Assembly (NCBI GenBank): GCA_017644105.1
Contig: JAEPMD010000006.1
Coordinates: 62,001 to 126,000 of the forward strand
Source of the DNA: Rhizobiaceae bacterium
Lineage (GTDB): Bacteria; Pseudomonadota; Alphaproteobacteria; Rhizobiales; Rhizobiaceae
Length of the DNA: 64,000 nt
Direction of reading: 5' to 3'
In this document: positions 9,037-18,901 of the stretch, in pieces
Layout: each line of letters opens with the position of its first letter
Position numbering within the stretch: the stretch's first letter is position 1
Notes under the pieces: model-generated
The model's database searches: none
Seen by the model: only the letters and a program-made list of their open reading frames with translations
Told to the model about the DNA's origin: nothing
Made by a program: the position numbers and the translations under genes

Positions 9037-9051
9037 TTAACAACATCTTAA
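9037..9051. promoter_or_regulatory. CtrA-type box between rem and flgE
   Basis: TTAA at 9037-9040, seven bases, TTAA at 9048-9051, an exact consensus match. A third TTAA, which includes the rem stop codon, lies six bases earlier at 9027. The box precedes the rem terminator and lies about 130 bp before flgE, so it may belong to the flgE promoter or be fortuitous. Confidence 0.4.
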
Positions 9052-9060
9052 TATGTGATT

Positions 9061-9096
9061 ATGGCCGGCTTGGAAATAAGCCGGCCATTTCTTTTT
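9061..9096 (+). terminator. Rho-independent terminator after rem
   Basis: A perfect 11-bp stem (ATGGCCGGCTT at 9061-9071 with AAGCCGGCCAT at 9078-9088), a six-base loop and a T-rich tail (TTCTTTTTT). Confidence 0.92.
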
Positions 9097-9179
9097 TGTC
9101 GCAATTTTTGTTGAAACAGACAGTTTCACGCAAGGCAGTTGAACTACGTTTTAAGAATGTAAAAAGCGAGGGAATTGCT

Positions 9180-10439
9180 ATGAGTCTATATGGAATGATG
9201 CGCACAGGTACTGCCGGTATGAATTCGCAGGCCAGCCGCTTAGGAACAGTTGCCGACAATATCGCGAATGCCAATACAACAGGTTATAAGAAGGCGATGA
9301 CAGAGTTTTCTTCTCTGGTACTCCCCGCAACCACAGGTGCATATAATTCAGGTAGTGTTACACCCAATGTCAGATATGCGATTTCGCAGCAGGGTGCGCT
9401 TGAATTTACGTCATCTGCAACTGATTTAGCCATTAGTGGCAGCGGATTCTTTGTTGTTGCAGACGAAAACGGAATACCATTTCTAACCAGAGCTGGGTCA
9501 TTCACCGCCGATGGTGATGGCTTCTTGGTCAACGCAGCCGGCTACAAACTACTCGGGGCCGACTATTCAAATGGTACTCCGGTTCCGGTTGTGAACGGAT
9601 TTGATGGTCTTGTCCCTGTGAATGTAAACTCAACTGGCCTTACCGCAGTGGCATCCACAAATGGTATTTTCACAGCCAACCTTGATTCACGCGAAACGAT
9701 CAAAACAACCAACCTTCCATCTGCAAATGCCAATACAAGTGTGGAATATGACGCGAAGAGTTCGCTTGTCGTTTATGACCATAAAGGTGCAGAAGTCCTT
9801 GTTGATTTTTATTACACGAAAACAGGCGCCAATACTTGGGAAGTTGCCGTATTTGATCAATCTACGGGTGCTGCAGGAACTTCTTTCCCCTATAGCTCAG
9901 GCCCATTGGCAACAACAACTCTTACCTTTGATGCGACATCTGGTGCATTAACCGGTGCAAGCCCAAATTCAATTGGTTTCAATGTTCCCAATGGTGACGC
10001 CATCACCATTGATTTGAGCAATATGACCGAGCTCGCCTATGACTTCTCAGTTGCCAACGGTACGGTGAACGGCCAGCCGCCAAATGAAGCAACACGAATT
10101 GAAATTTCCGAAGACGGCACGATTTACGCAAACTATGCCAATGGTGAGCTTGATCCAATCTATAGAATTGCGATGGCCGACGTGCCTAGCCCTGATCGTT
10201 TGCGACCACTTTCAGGCAACGTTTACTCCCAAGGTGTGGACTCTGGTGTTGTGACCACCGGTTTTGCTGGCTCCAACAATTTTGGCTCGATCCAATCTGG
10301 TGCGCTTGAAGGTTCAAACGTAGATATCGCCGAAGAATTGACGTCCATGATTGAAAGTCAACGCAGCTACACAGCCAATTCAAAAGTGTTTCAGACGGGT
10401 TCCGACCTGATGGACGTTCTTGTGAATCTGAAACGATAG
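9180..10439 (+). CDS. flgE: Flagellar hook protein FlgE
   Basis: 419 residues from the ATG at 9180, chosen because MSLYGMMRTGTAGMNSQ is the normal FlgE start; an open frame runs further upstream but crosses the terminator. The N-terminal rod/hook signature ANTTGYKKA (about residues 35-45) and the C-terminal helix LTSMIESQRSYTANSKVF (about 382-400) are typical. It forms the curved hook joining rod and filament, and is exported by the flagellar type III system. It begins the long flgE-flgK-flgL-flaF-flbT-flgD-fliQ gene run. Confidence 0.96.
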   Translation: MSLYGMMRTGTAGMNSQASRLGTVADNIANANTTGYKKAMTEFSSLVLPATTGAYNSGSVTPNVRYAISQQGALEFTSSATDLAISGSGFFVVADENGIPFLTRAGSFTADGDGFLVNAAGYKLLGADYSNGTPVPVVNGFDGLVPVNVNSTGLTAVASTNGIFTANLDSRETIKTTNLPSANANTSVEYDAKSSLVVYDHKGAEVLVDFYYTKTGANTWEVAVFDQSTGAAGTSFPYSSGPLATTTLTFDATSGALTGASPNSIGFNVPNGDAITIDLSNMTELAYDFSVANGTVNGQPPNEATRIEISEDGTIYANYANGELDPIYRIAMADVPSPDRLRPLSGNVYSQGVDSGVVTTGFAGSNNFGSIQSGALEGSNVDIAEELTSMIESQRSYTANSKVFQTGSDLMDVLVNLKR

Positions 10440-10459
10440 TCGGCTAGGATACTAAACCC

Positions 10460-11923
10460 ATGAATCTCGGGTCAGCTCTCAACATTGCACAACGGTCTCT
10501 GTCGAATACTTCGACACAGACCACCGTTGTTTCGCAAAATGTTGCAAATGCTGAAAATCCAAATTATGCGCGCCGATCAACGCATCTGGAATATGATTCA
10601 CTTGCTGGTTCGCAAATTGCATCCATTCAACGCACAACCGATAGCGTCCTTTATCGCCAATCTATCGCAAGTATTGCATCGGCTGATGCACAAAGTACGC
10701 TTGTGGCCGGCCTCGATCAGCTCAAAACCATTTTCGGCACGAATGATTATGAATTGTCACCTGCTGTGATCGCCGGTCAGCTTCGTGATAATTTGAGTGC
10801 CTATGCGGCAAAACCAAATGAGCCGACACTTGCTGAAACAGCTGTAGCCAGTGCGCAAGATTTGGCTCTTTCACTTCGTTCGTCGACTGAATCTGTCCAA
10901 CAGGTTCGTGCTGAAATGGACGTCGATATTGAAGCGCAAATCGCACAATTAAACGATATGCTCGCGCGTTTTAAGACGATTAATGATGAGATTGTTCAGG
11001 ACAGTTACGGCAATACAGACGTTAACAATTATTTGGATGAACGAGATACACTTGTTAAAGAAATTTCATCGATCATTGAAGTGAGACCCGTGACACGCAG
11101 CGGTAATGACATGGTATTATACACCATGGATGGGACAACTTTATTTGAGAAAACACCGCGCTCCGTCACATTTACAAAAACACCAGCTTATGACGCGAAC
11201 ACGACAGGTAACCCGATCTATGTTGATGGTGTGCCATTAGAAGCAGGTTCTGGATCCAATTCATCTGCCGGCGGCTCTTTGCAAGCCATGTTGCAAATTC
11301 GCGATGATATTGCACCTATGTTGCAAGGCCAGCTCGACGAAATTGCACGCGGAGTGATCACTTTATTTGCTGAACAGGACCAATCCGGTGGCGGCGGCGC
11401 AGATTTACCAGGCCTATTTACCTGGACGTCTGGAACCATACCAGCGGCGGGCACACGCGTTGATGGTATTGCCTCAAGTATTGTGGTCAACCCTGCGGTG
11501 CTATCCAGCCAGGGTGGCGATCCAACCATGCTCCGTGATGGTGGCATCAATGGTGCCGCTTATGTTTATAACACCACAAGTGCTGCAAGTTATTCTGAAC
11601 GTTTGGATGGTCTCGTTACCTCCATGGATGAACCGATTGCTTTTGATGCAACATCACTATTGGGTGCTTCTAAAGGTTTGATCAACTTCGCGGCCGATAG
11701 CCTCGGTTGGTTGGAGTTAACACGAAGTGATGCGACATCATCTTTAGAGACAAAAGAAGCTTATGCTGCTGAAATTGAAAGAACATTTTCAAATGCCACC
11801 GGTGTGAGCATCGATGAAGAAATGTCGCTCCTCTTAACACTTGAGCAGTCATACAAAGCAGCCACTCGGATCATCTCCGTCGTCGATGAACTCCTTCAAA
11901 CTCTACTAAGTGCGGTGAGGTAG
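10460..11923 (+). CDS. flgK: Hook-filament junction protein FlgK
   Basis: 487 residues. It forms the first junction ring between hook and filament. The N-terminal helix with SQNVANAENPNYARR (about residues 25-40) and the C-terminal MSLLLTLEQSYKAATRI (about 454-470) match the FlgK family. The gene starts 20 bases after flgE and ends four bases before flgL, consistent with one transcript. Confidence 0.95.
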   Translation: MNLGSALNIAQRSLSNTSTQTTVVSQNVANAENPNYARRSTHLEYDSLAGSQIASIQRTTDSVLYRQSIASIASADAQSTLVAGLDQLKTIFGTNDYELSPAVIAGQLRDNLSAYAAKPNEPTLAETAVASAQDLALSLRSSTESVQQVRAEMDVDIEAQIAQLNDMLARFKTINDEIVQDSYGNTDVNNYLDERDTLVKEISSIIEVRPVTRSGNDMVLYTMDGTTLFEKTPRSVTFTKTPAYDANTTGNPIYVDGVPLEAGSGSNSSAGGSLQAMLQIRDDIAPMLQGQLDEIARGVITLFAEQDQSGGGGADLPGLFTWTSGTIPAAGTRVDGIASSIVVNPAVLSSQGGDPTMLRDGGINGAAYVYNTTSAASYSERLDGLVTSMDEPIAFDATSLLGASKGLINFAADSLGWLELTRSDATSSLETKEAYAAEIERTFSNATGVSIDEEMSLLLTLEQSYKAATRIISVVDELLQTLLSAVR

Positions 11924-11927
11924 TTTC

Positions 11928-12983
11928 ATGAAAACAAGTTTCGTTTCAAGCTATGCCACCCAAACTTCCATGCGACTGATCGTTAAGCAAGCGCAAGCGG
12001 AGATTCAGCAATTACAAACCGAAGTCGTGACAGGACGTCACGCCGATATTGGTGTTGCACTTGGAGGGCAAACTTCCAACGCAGTGCGATTGCATCGGGA
12101 TTTTGAGCAATTTTCAACAATCCAAGATACAAATTCATTGGTTGAGAATCGATTGTCGTCTGCACAAGCTGCGTTGGAGCAATCCTCAACGAGCGCGCTG
12201 GATCTACTTGAGACTCTCATCATTGCAAAAGATGCGACGGATGACGGATTGCGTAGTGTTGCGGTATTGGAAATATCTGATTCACTTCGCGCCTTCACCG
12301 ACGCTGGAAATTTGACAGCTAATGGTGAACATCTATTTGCCGGCATCGACACAGATACAAAGCCCCTGGTTGATTACTTTGAGCCGGGCAACGCTGCAAA
12401 AACAGCCTTTGACAATGCGTTTTCGACCTATTTTGGCTTTACCCAAACCAGTGCGGCTACATCAACGATTACAGCCGCACAAATGACGGATTTCTTGAAC
12501 AATACCGTCGAGCCCATGTTTACCGGGACAGATTGGACAACCAACTGGTCTTCGGCGTCGGATACAAATATTACCAGCCGCATTGCGCGTGAAGAACTGG
12601 TGCAAACTTCGGTCAACGCCAATGGTGATGGATTTCGAAACGTTGCCTTTGCGGCCACAATTTCAATCGAGATGATGAATATTGGCCTTGGTGAAGAAGC
12701 CCAAGCGGTGCTCGTTGACAAAGCCATCGATGCTGCAGGTCAAGGTGTTTCCGCCGTCGATGATGACCGCACAAGACTAGGGATTTCACAAGCACGATTA
12801 GAAAAGGCCAATAACCTTTTGCAAGTTCAGGCTGATCTTACAAAAATTCATGTAAGCGAGATGGAAGAAGTGGACATTTATGAAGCTTCCACCCGCGTTA
12901 ATGCGCTTATGGCACAAATCGAAACTTCGTATTCAATTACGTCTCGATTACAGCAGCTCAATTTAATTGACTACCTGAGGTAA
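11928..12983 (+). CDS. flgL: Hook-filament junction protein FlgL
   Basis: 351 residues. Flagellin-related junction protein that sits between FlgK and the filament. The N-terminal coiled coil (about 1-110) and the C-terminal region with MEEVDIYEASTRVNALMAQIE (truncated here at about residue 330) resemble flagellin ends. It starts just four bases after flgK stops, so translation is probably coupled. A short 11-codon frame lies between it and flaF and is probably noise. Confidence 0.92.
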   Translation: MKTSFVSSYATQTSMRLIVKQAQAEIQQLQTEVVTGRHADIGVALGGQTSNAVRLHRDFEQFSTIQDTNSLVENRLSSAQAALEQSSTSALDLLETLIIAKDATDDGLRSVAVLEISDSLRAFTDAGNLTANGEHLFAGIDTDTKPLVDYFEPGNAAKTAFDNAFSTYFGFTQTSAATSTITAAQMTDFLNNTVEPMFTGTDWTTNWSSASDTNITSRIAREELVQTSVNANGDGFRNVAFAATISIEMMNIGLGEEAQAVLVDKAIDAAGQGVSAVDDDRTRLGISQARLEKANNLLQVQADLTKIHVSEMEEVDIYEASTRVNALMAQIETSYSITSRLQQLNLIDYLR

Positions 12984-13024
12984 TTGAAGATGACAGATAG
13001 CAAGCAGATAAAAAGGGCTATGTA

Positions 13025-13372
13025 ATGTATCAATTTTCTTATGCAGATGTTCAAGAGGATGATGTCACAGAATCTAAAGATCGTGAACGTCAGGTTCTGG
13101 ATCGGTCGATTGATATGTTGCGCAATGCAATGAAACTCGGGGGGGATTCTCAAGAGGCAATTGAAGCGATTTATTACACAAATCGTGTCTGGATACGCCT
13201 CATTGAAGACCTGGGTTCTGAGGACAATCAACTGGATGAAGAATTGCGTGCAAATCTCATCTCAATAGGCATTTGGATCATTAAAGAATCCGAACGGATA
13301 CGCCATCGGGAATCTGACAATTTCCAAGGTATTATCGATATTACAACCATGATCAGGGACGGTTTAAAATGA
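13025..13372 (+). CDS. flaF: Flagellar biosynthesis regulator FlaF
   Basis: 115 residues, the normal size of FlaF. The FlaF-like features are an N-terminal [10 protein letters not shown], a central helix with [11 protein letters not shown], and [11 protein letters not shown] (about residues 57-67). FlaF is required for flagellin production or secretion in alphaproteobacteria and acts together with FlbT. The SD-like AAAAGGG precedes the start. The stop overlaps the flbT start by four bases (ATGA). Confidence 0.93.
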   Translation: MYQFSYADVQEDDVTESKDRERQVLDRSIDMLRNAMKLGGDSQEAIEAIYYTNRVWIRLIEDLGSEDNQLDEELRANLISIGIWIIKESERIRHRESDNFQGIIDITTMIRDGLK

Positions 13373-13818
13373 AGAATACACTCCGCATTTCGCTCAAAGC
13401 AGGAGAGCGCATTTTTATTAATGGCGCGGTGCTACGGGTCGACCGAAAAGTTTCCCTGGAATTTCTAAATGACGTGACTTTCTTACTCGAAAACCACGTT
13501 ATGCAGCCTGAAGAAGCAACAACGCCTCTGCGCCAACTCTACTTCATCGTTCAAATGATGTTGATCAACCCAGCGGGTGTTGAGCAGTCCATGGATATGT
13601 TCCGCAAATCTATCATAATGTTGCTCAGTTGCTTTAATGATGAGGAAGTGCGTTCCGAACTCAAGCATATTGATGGCATGGTTATTCAAGGAAAAGCATT
13701 TGAATCGTTAAAAGCTATTCGCGGTCTTTATCCGATTGAAGAGAAAATTTTAAATACACCGCAAATGCCGGCAACAACGATTGATGAAATTCGCAGGGAG
13801 TTGGCACCATGGGCGTAG
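13369..13818 (+). CDS. flbT: Flagellin expression regulator FlbT
   Basis: 149 residues, usual for FlbT. Typical features are [27 protein letters not shown] at the start (only part of the match is diagnostic), [21 protein letters not shown] in the middle and [10 protein letters not shown] at the end. In Caulobacter FlbT destabilises flagellin mRNA by acting at its 5' leader; in other species it promotes flagellin synthesis. Coupled to flaF upstream (4-base overlap) and flgD downstream (10-base overlap). The flagellin leader hairpin at 1205 is an obvious candidate target. Confidence 0.93.
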   Translation: MKNTLRISLKAGERIFINGAVLRVDRKVSLEFLNDVTFLLENHVMQPEEATTPLRQLYFIVQMMLINPAGVEQSMDMFRKSIIMLLSCFNDEEVRSELKHIDGMVIQGKAFESLKAIRGLYPIEEKILNTPQMPATTIDEIRRELAPWA

Positions 13819-14219
13819 AAACAGTTGCCTCAGCAACCAGTACGACAACCCAGTCAAATGCCACCACAGCCGCAAACAAAGCGGCTCTGGATTACGATAC
13901 ATTTCTGCAATTGCTGATCGCTCAGATGCAAAATCAGGATCCGACGGAACCCATGGATTCAAGCGAGCAAATCGCGCAATTGGCAACATTCTCGCAAGTT
14001 GAACAAACGATTGAGACGAATAAAAACCTGGAGGCGTTGCTGCAATCTAACTCACTATCTCAGGCTGGTGCCATTATTGGGAAAACTGTGAGTTCTCTAG
14101 ATGGTGAAGTCAGCGGTATTGTCAAACAAGTTCAAATCATGTCTGATGGGGCTGTCGCCGTACTTGAAGATGGTACGAAAATGGTTGTTGGCCCTGGGAT
14201 GGTTATCGAAGATACATGA
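13809..14219 (+). CDS. flgD: Hook cap (hook assembly) protein FlgD
   Basis: 136 residues. It forms the temporary scaffold on which hook subunits assemble. The family signature [20 protein letters not shown] (about residues 30-49) and [16 protein letters not shown] (about 52-67) are clear. The protein is short because the Ig-like C-terminal domains found in enteric FlgD are missing; this short form is common in rhizobia. Overlaps flbT by ten bases and fliQ by four. Confidence 0.93.
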   Translation: MGVETVASATSTTTQSNATTAANKAALDYDTFLQLLIAQMQNQDPTEPMDSSEQIAQLATFSQVEQTIETNKNLEALLQSNSLSQAGAIIGKTVSSLDGEVSGIVKQVQIMSDGAVAVLEDGTKMVVGPGMVIEDT

Positions 14220-14482
14220 ATGAAGCTGATGCTTTAGACCTAGTTCAAACAGCAATATGGACGATTTTGGTTTCCGCGGGACCAGTCGTGTTTTTTTGCA
14301 GGGGTATTTGTGTAATCAAAGCCAATGTTAAAGCGCTCACGCAAGTTCAGGAAATTACTCTTACATTTGTGCCAAAAATCGTCACCGTCTTGATCACGGT
14401 AGCCGTTGCAGCGCCATTTGTAGGTGCGCAAATTTCTTCATTTACTAATCTCGTGTTTCAACGAATTGAAAGCGGATTTTGA
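14216..14482 (+). CDS. fliQ: Flagellar export gate protein FliQ
   Basis: 88 residues with two membrane helices (about 13-33 and 50-72), the size and shape of FliQ, a part of the FliPQR export gate. The N-terminal EADALDLVQTAIWTILV motif is characteristic. ATGA overlap with flgD. Ends before a 190-base gap leading to flhA. Confidence 0.92.
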   Translation: MNEADALDLVQTAIWTILVSAGPVVFFCRGICVIKANVKALTQVQEITLTFVPKIVTVLITVAVAAPFVGAQISSFTNLVFQRIESGF

Positions 14483-14678
14483 TGCGCGTTTTGCGCAATT
14501 GCGGATAATTTCATTTACAAATTGTTAAGTTTTCAAGCGCGACCCTAACTTCGCGCAAGCTTGGGGCTTTAGACTTACAAATTGAGCCTGGCGTACATTA
14601 GGTGCTGCCATCTCAAATTGATAACTAGAACCACACTAGCGTTTTTCCTAAAACGTCAATGAATAGACGGTATTGAAA

Positions 14679-16766
14679 ATGGCTCAGCCCGAAGTCGCAG
14701 TCTCTCCCATCAAGCTAACATTTGGCAAGGATATGGGCTTTGCGCTCGGTATCATTACCATTTTGTCAGTTCTATTTTTGCCAATTCCGGCATTTTTGAT
14801 TGATATTGGCCTGGCTTTTTCAATTGCGTTTTCGGTTCTCATCTTAATGGTGGCATTGTGGATCCAAAAGCCACTTGATTTTTCATCATTTCCAACAATT
14901 TTGCTAATCGCAACAATGACGCGGCTTTCGCTCAATATTGCGACGACCCGTGTGATTTTATCCGACGGTAATTCCGGAACAGAGGCTGCCGGAAATGTCA
15001 TTGGTGGTTTTTCAAGACTGGTGATGGGTGGTGATTTTGTCATTGGTGTGATTGTGTTTTTGATCTTGGTCGTGGTGAATTTCATCGTTATCACCAAAGG
15101 TGCAACGCGTATTGCGGAAGTGGGCGCCAGATTTACTTTGGACGCCATTCCCGGCAAACAAATGGCGATTGATGCAGATTTGTCAGCAGGTTTGATCAGC
15201 GAGCAAGATGCGCAAGCCAGACGAAAAGAACTTGAGCAAGAAAGCTCATTTTTCGGTTCCATGGATGGTGCTTCGAAATTCGTGCGCGGCGATGCGATTG
15301 CCGGTTTGATCATCACAGGGATTAATATTTTTGGTGGCGTGATTATTGGTTACGCACGACATGGTATGGAAATTGGACAAGCAGCTGATGTCTTTGTCCG
15401 TTTATCTGTTGGCGACGGTCTTGTTTCTCAGATCCCAGCACTTATTGTGTCTTTAGCAGCAGGCCTTTTGGTATCTCGTGGCGGTCAAGTTGGCACCACC
15501 GATCATGCTGTTATTACACAGCTGAGTTTTTATCCGCGCGCATTATTTGCTGCATCCGGTTTGCTATTCTTACTCGCCTTAATGCCTGGATTGCCATTCA
15601 TTCCATTCATGTTACTCGGTGGTATTTTGGCCTTTGGTAGCTGGATCATTCCGCGCCAACGCATGGTTGTCGAACAACAGGAATTGGCGGAAAAACAACG
15701 CCAATTAGCCCAAAAAACCGAAACAGAGCAGGATTCGGTTAAACAGGTTCTTAAAACGGCTGAAGTCGAATTGCTGCTTGGCAAACAATTGTCGAGTGAG
15801 CTGCTCAATTCCCACGAAGAATTGGCATTTCGCGTCAGTAAAATGCGCAAGAAATTCGCAACGCAATTTGGTTTTGTCGTGCCTGAGATCAAAGTTTCAG
15901 ACGATATCTCAATTGATGAAAAATCCTACCATATCCGTATTCACGGCACGACAATCGCTGCCAATAAATTGCGTGTTGGCGAGTTGATGGTTGTCGTTGG
16001 AAATGGTCGCAAACCTTCTGTACCTGGAGACGAATTGCGCGAACCTGCATTTGGCATGCCAGCTATTTCAGTTCCGGAGGCGTTCGCCGATGATCTCCGC
16101 CGTGAAGGGTTCCAACCGATTGATAATGTCTCTGTTGTACTAACCCATTTGAGCGAAGTTATTCGTAACAACTTACCGCAGCTTTTGTCTTATAAAGATA
16201 TGAAAGTATTGATCGATCGGCTTGATCCAGAATATCGCAAACTGGCCGATGAAATCTGTTCAAATCATATGTCTTATTCTGGATTGCAGGCAGTGCTGAA
16301 ATTGCTTTTGGCAGAACGTATGTCCATCCGCAATCTTCACCTTGTTTTGGAAGCAGTAGCAGAACTTGCGCCACATATGCGCAAAACAGAACAGATTGTC
16401 GAACATGTGCGGATCCGAATGGCGCAGCAATTATGCGGTGATTTGGCACAAAACGGCACGCTCAATATCTTGCGCTTAGGCAGCCACTGGGATTCGGTTT
16501 TCAATCAAGCGTTAAAACGTGACACCAAGGGTGAAGTCATCGAATTCGACATTGATCCCAAACTTTTAGAAGAGTTTACTGAAAAAGCCACAGATATCAT
16601 CCGGACCCATATGGACAAAGGTATTCCATTTGTGCTCGTGTCGTCACCAGACGCACGCCCATATGTGAGGATGATTGTGGAACGCATATTTGCAACATTG
16701 CCGGTTCTTTCGCATGTCGAAATCGCCAAAGGCATTGAGATCAATATATTAGGTTCGCTGTCGTGA
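14679..16766 (+). CDS. flhA: Flagellar export apparatus protein FlhA
   Basis: 695 residues from the ATG at 14679, favoured over a TTG two codons earlier because GACGG sits nine bases upstream of the ATG. The membrane half (about 1-330, roughly eight helices) contains the FHIPEP-family stretch [14 protein letters not shown] (about residues 80-93). The cytosolic half (about 335-695) forms the ring that docks substrates and chaperones. It lies after a 190-base gap and probably starts a second transcript, flhA-fliR-fliJ-like-flgJ-like. The fliR start overlaps its stop by four bases. Confidence 0.96.
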   Translation: MAQPEVAVSPIKLTFGKDMGFALGIITILSVLFLPIPAFLIDIGLAFSIAFSVLILMVALWIQKPLDFSSFPTILLIATMTRLSLNIATTRVILSDGNSGTEAAGNVIGGFSRLVMGGDFVIGVIVFLILVVVNFIVITKGATRIAEVGARFTLDAIPGKQMAIDADLSAGLISEQDAQARRKELEQESSFFGSMDGASKFVRGDAIAGLIITGINIFGGVIIGYARHGMEIGQAADVFVRLSVGDGLVSQIPALIVSLAAGLLVSRGGQVGTTDHAVITQLSFYPRALFAASGLLFLLALMPGLPFIPFMLLGGILAFGSWIIPRQRMVVEQQELAEKQRQLAQKTETEQDSVKQVLKTAEVELLLGKQLSSELLNSHEELAFRVSKMRKKFATQFGFVVPEIKVSDDISIDEKSYHIRIHGTTIAANKLRVGELMVVVGNGRKPSVPGDELREPAFGMPAISVPEAFADDLRREGFQPIDNVSVVLTHLSEVIRNNLPQLLSYKDMKVLIDRLDPEYRKLADEICSNHMSYSGLQAVLKLLLAERMSIRNLHLVLEAVAELAPHMRKTEQIVEHVRIRMAQQLCGDLAQNGTLNILRLGSHWDSVFNQALKRDTKGEVIEFDIDPKLLEEFTEKATDIIRTHMDKGIPFVLVSSPDARPYVRMIVERIFATLPVLSHVEIAKGIEINILGSLS

Positions 16767-17512
16767 TTACCGATCCGGAGGGCACCATTCTCGCCCTCTT
16801 TGCCACCTTTTGTCGAATTGGTGGCTGCTTTATGGTGTTGCCAGGTATCAGCACAGCGCGCGTGTCCTTAAGGATCAGATTATTTTTATCAATCGCCATA
16901 TCGATCGCGATCATACCGCTGATGTGGGAACCCATTTATGCTGCAACCCGCGTGAGCAACAGCGCTTATATCGTTCTCATAGCTGGTGAAACTTTTATCG
17001 GTGTGACGCTTGGGCTCATCGCCCGCTTTATCACGCTCGGTTTGCAATTTTCAGGCGCGGCACTATCAGCCTCGATTGGATTTAACGCAGCGCCTACAGC
17101 GGCGATCCTTCAAAATGAAGCGCAAGGTGCGATTACCAACCTCATCACTGTAACAGCAATTGTCTTGCTCTTTATCTCAGATTTTCATCATCTGGTGATC
17201 CAGACAATCGTGAATTCCTATAAATTTATGCCGATTGGCACTGGTTTTGAAGTGCGTATGGCGTTGGTTACTTTAACCGACACGCTAAGCGAGACATTTA
17301 TCCTGATGTTGCGTTTGGCAAGTCCATTTATTGTTTATGGCCTCATATTCAACCTCGCCATTGGCATGGTCAATAAACTCGCACCTCAAATTCCGATTTA
17401 TTTCATCTCAATCCCGTTTATCTTGGCGGGTGGGTTGCTGTTGTTGTATTTCGGAATTGCGAACTATCTCACATTGTTCCTGGATGGTTTTATCCAGATA
17501 TTCCAAGGGTAG
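16763..17512 (+). CDS. fliR: Flagellar export gate protein FliR
   Basis: 249 residues with about six membrane helices, the size of FliR. The motif [17 protein letters not shown] (about residues 108-124) lies in the typical conserved loop. Together with FliP and FliQ it forms the export channel. The GTG start overlaps the flhA stop (GTGA), so translation is coupled. It is followed after nine bases by a FliJ-like gene. Confidence 0.94.
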   Translation: MITDPEGTILALFATFCRIGGCFMVLPGISTARVSLRIRLFLSIAISIAIIPLMWEPIYAATRVSNSAYIVLIAGETFIGVTLGLIARFITLGLQFSGAALSASIGFNAAPTAAILQNEAQGAITNLITVTAIVLLFISDFHHLVIQTIVNSYKFMPIGTGFEVRMALVTLTDTLSETFILMLRLASPFIVYGLIFNLAIGMVNKLAPQIPIYFISIPFILAGGLLLLYFGIANYLTLFLDGFIQIFQG

Positions 17513-17521
17513 GGTGGTCCA

Positions 17522-17923
17522 ATGGCAGAGAAAAAGTCCCAACGTTTGCAGCGCCTTGTTAATATTCAGCGGCAAAAAGAAAAGATGGCAGAGATCGAAT
17601 TGGCCGATGTCGTAAACGCTCAAAGATACAATCAGGATTCAACGGAATCCGTTTTGGATGCGTTGAGCACCTTTGATCCCATTCATATGGTTTGTTCTGG
17701 ACATTACTCAAAACGATTATCCAATTTAGAGGTTAAAAAACGCCAGCTCCAATTGCATCGTGAGATACAGGAAAAAAATATGATGAAGGAGCGCGTGAAA
17801 GCTGACCGGTTAGAAGAAAAGGTCGACGCTTTTAAAATGGATGAAGCGCGCGATGCTGAAGATGAAGGCTTGCAAGATCTGATCGATACAATCGGTGGCA
17901 TGAAAAAATCCAGCCTCTGGTAA
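17522..17923 (+). CDS. FliJ-like coiled-coil flagellar protein
   Basis: 133 residues, almost wholly charged helix, with few hydrophobics beyond heptad positions. FliJ proteins are short coiled coils that link the export ATPase FliI to FlhA. Size, composition and position directly behind fliR fit this. Sequence motifs in FliJ are weak, so the name is tentative. SD GGGTGG-type sequence lies just before the ATG, in the short gap after fliR. Confidence 0.6.
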   Translation: MAEKKSQRLQRLVNIQRQKEKMAEIELADVVNAQRYNQDSTESVLDALSTFDPIHMVCSGHYSKRLSNLEVKKRQLQLHREIQEKNMMKERVKADRLEEKVDAFKMDEARDAEDEGLQDLIDTIGGMKKSSLW

Positions 17924-17972
17924 GCCTGACGTGAGATAATTTTAAATATAATTATTTCAGTCAGGTAGTTAA

Positions 17973-18482
17973 ATGGCCGTTTCCGTTAATACAGATTTGA
18001 TCATGGGTGTTCTCAATGCAGCTCAACCAGCCAGCATTGCCGCAGCGGATGCCAAACTTAATGCAAAATCAATGTCAAAAATTGAAATCGCAGCCGCAGG
18101 TGATGACTTTGCAAAAGAATTACTGAATTCTCAGAGCCAACCCGCTTTGGCGAAAGACTTATCGGATCTGAGGAGCGCATTTAGCAAACCCAGTGAGACA
18201 GACGCGCACAAGAAGTTTGAAGCCATGGTGCTACACCAATTTGTCCAACATATGTTGCCAAGTGACACGAGTGTTATCTTTGGTGAGGGCATGTCGGGGG
18301 ATGTTTGGAAGGGTATGATGGCGCAGCAAATTGGTGATGCAATAGCAAAAGGTGGCGGAATTGGCATCGCGGAGCAGATGTTGGCAGATAACAGCCCCAG
18401 TAATGCTAATCCACTTGGGACCGCTGCAAATATCATTAATGCACGGCAGCGCGATCTACTTGATAGCTTAAACGATAACTAA
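17973..18482 (+). CDS. flgJ: FlgJ-like rod-binding protein without muramidase domain
   Basis: 169 residues. The core (about 75-135) has the rod-binding signature KFEAMVLHQFVQHMLP followed by GMSGDVWKGMMAQQIGDAIA and GGIGIAEQML, as in the N-terminal half of enteric FlgJ. It caps the growing rod in the periplasm. The C-terminal glycosidase domain of enteric FlgJ is absent, as in most alphaproteobacteria, and the transglycosylase at 7470 probably supplies that activity. Confidence 0.85.
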   Translation: MAVSVNTDLIMGVLNAAQPASIAAADAKLNAKSMSKIEIAAAGDDFAKELLNSQSQPALAKDLSDLRSAFSKPSETDAHKKFEAMVLHQFVQHMLPSDTSVIFGEGMSGDVWKGMMAQQIGDAIAKGGGIGIAEQMLADNSPSNANPLGTAANIINARQRDLLDSLNDN

Positions 18483-18508
18483 TCCTAAGACGGCACGAGG
18501 AAGTTCAT

Positions 18509-18901
18509 ATGACACAAGCGGCACATTCAACACAGCCAAATGAAGTTCGGTTTGGAAATGTATTGGGGCGTTTGGAAGCTCTTTTGGATCTGGAAAACGC
18601 AAAAATTGGCAAGGATTCAAGTTTTGATATCGCTGCTTCCAGTACACATAAATCGCGTTGTCTTTATGAAATGACAACTCTGCTTAAGGGGTTTCGCACT
18701 GATCAAATCAGACCAGATCATCAGAAGAAACTGGTGACAGTGCAGGAAAAACTTGCCGTTAATAAGCGTAAACTTGAAACGCATATGGAGGCAGTCCGCG
18801 GTATCGCAGAACTTTTAAAGGATGCGCACAAAGATGCTGAGGATGATGGTACTTATTCAATGAACCAATTTGGTGGATACGGCGCTTACGGATTGTCATG
18901 A
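18509..18901 (+). CDS. FlgN-like flagellar chaperone candidate
   Basis: 130 residues, mostly helical and polar, with a Gly/Tyr-rich tail (GGYGAYGLS). FlgN-type chaperones bind FlgK and FlgL before export and have similar size and helical make-up. The pattern RLEALLDLENAKI near the N-terminus and the central long helices fit, and the place at the end of the flagellar run supports it. No diagnostic motif is visible. Overlaps the next gene by four bases (ATGA). Confidence 0.5.
   Translation: MTQAAHSTQPNEVRFGNVLGRLEALLDLENAKIGKDSSFDIAASSTHKSRCLYEMTTLLKGFRTDQIRPDHQKKLVTVQEKLAVNKRKLETHMEAVRGIAELLKDAHKDAEDDGTYSMNQFGGYGAYGLS

Noticed and set aside
12990-13025. An 11-codon frame between flgL and flaF ending in TAATG on the flaF start
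   Set aside because: Too short, no good SD of its own, and the sequence near its end is better explained as the flaF ribosome binding site.
14684-15316. A 210-codon - strand frame inside flhA
   Set aside because: It lies wholly opposite flhA, which has clear family motifs, and has no recognisable domain of its own.
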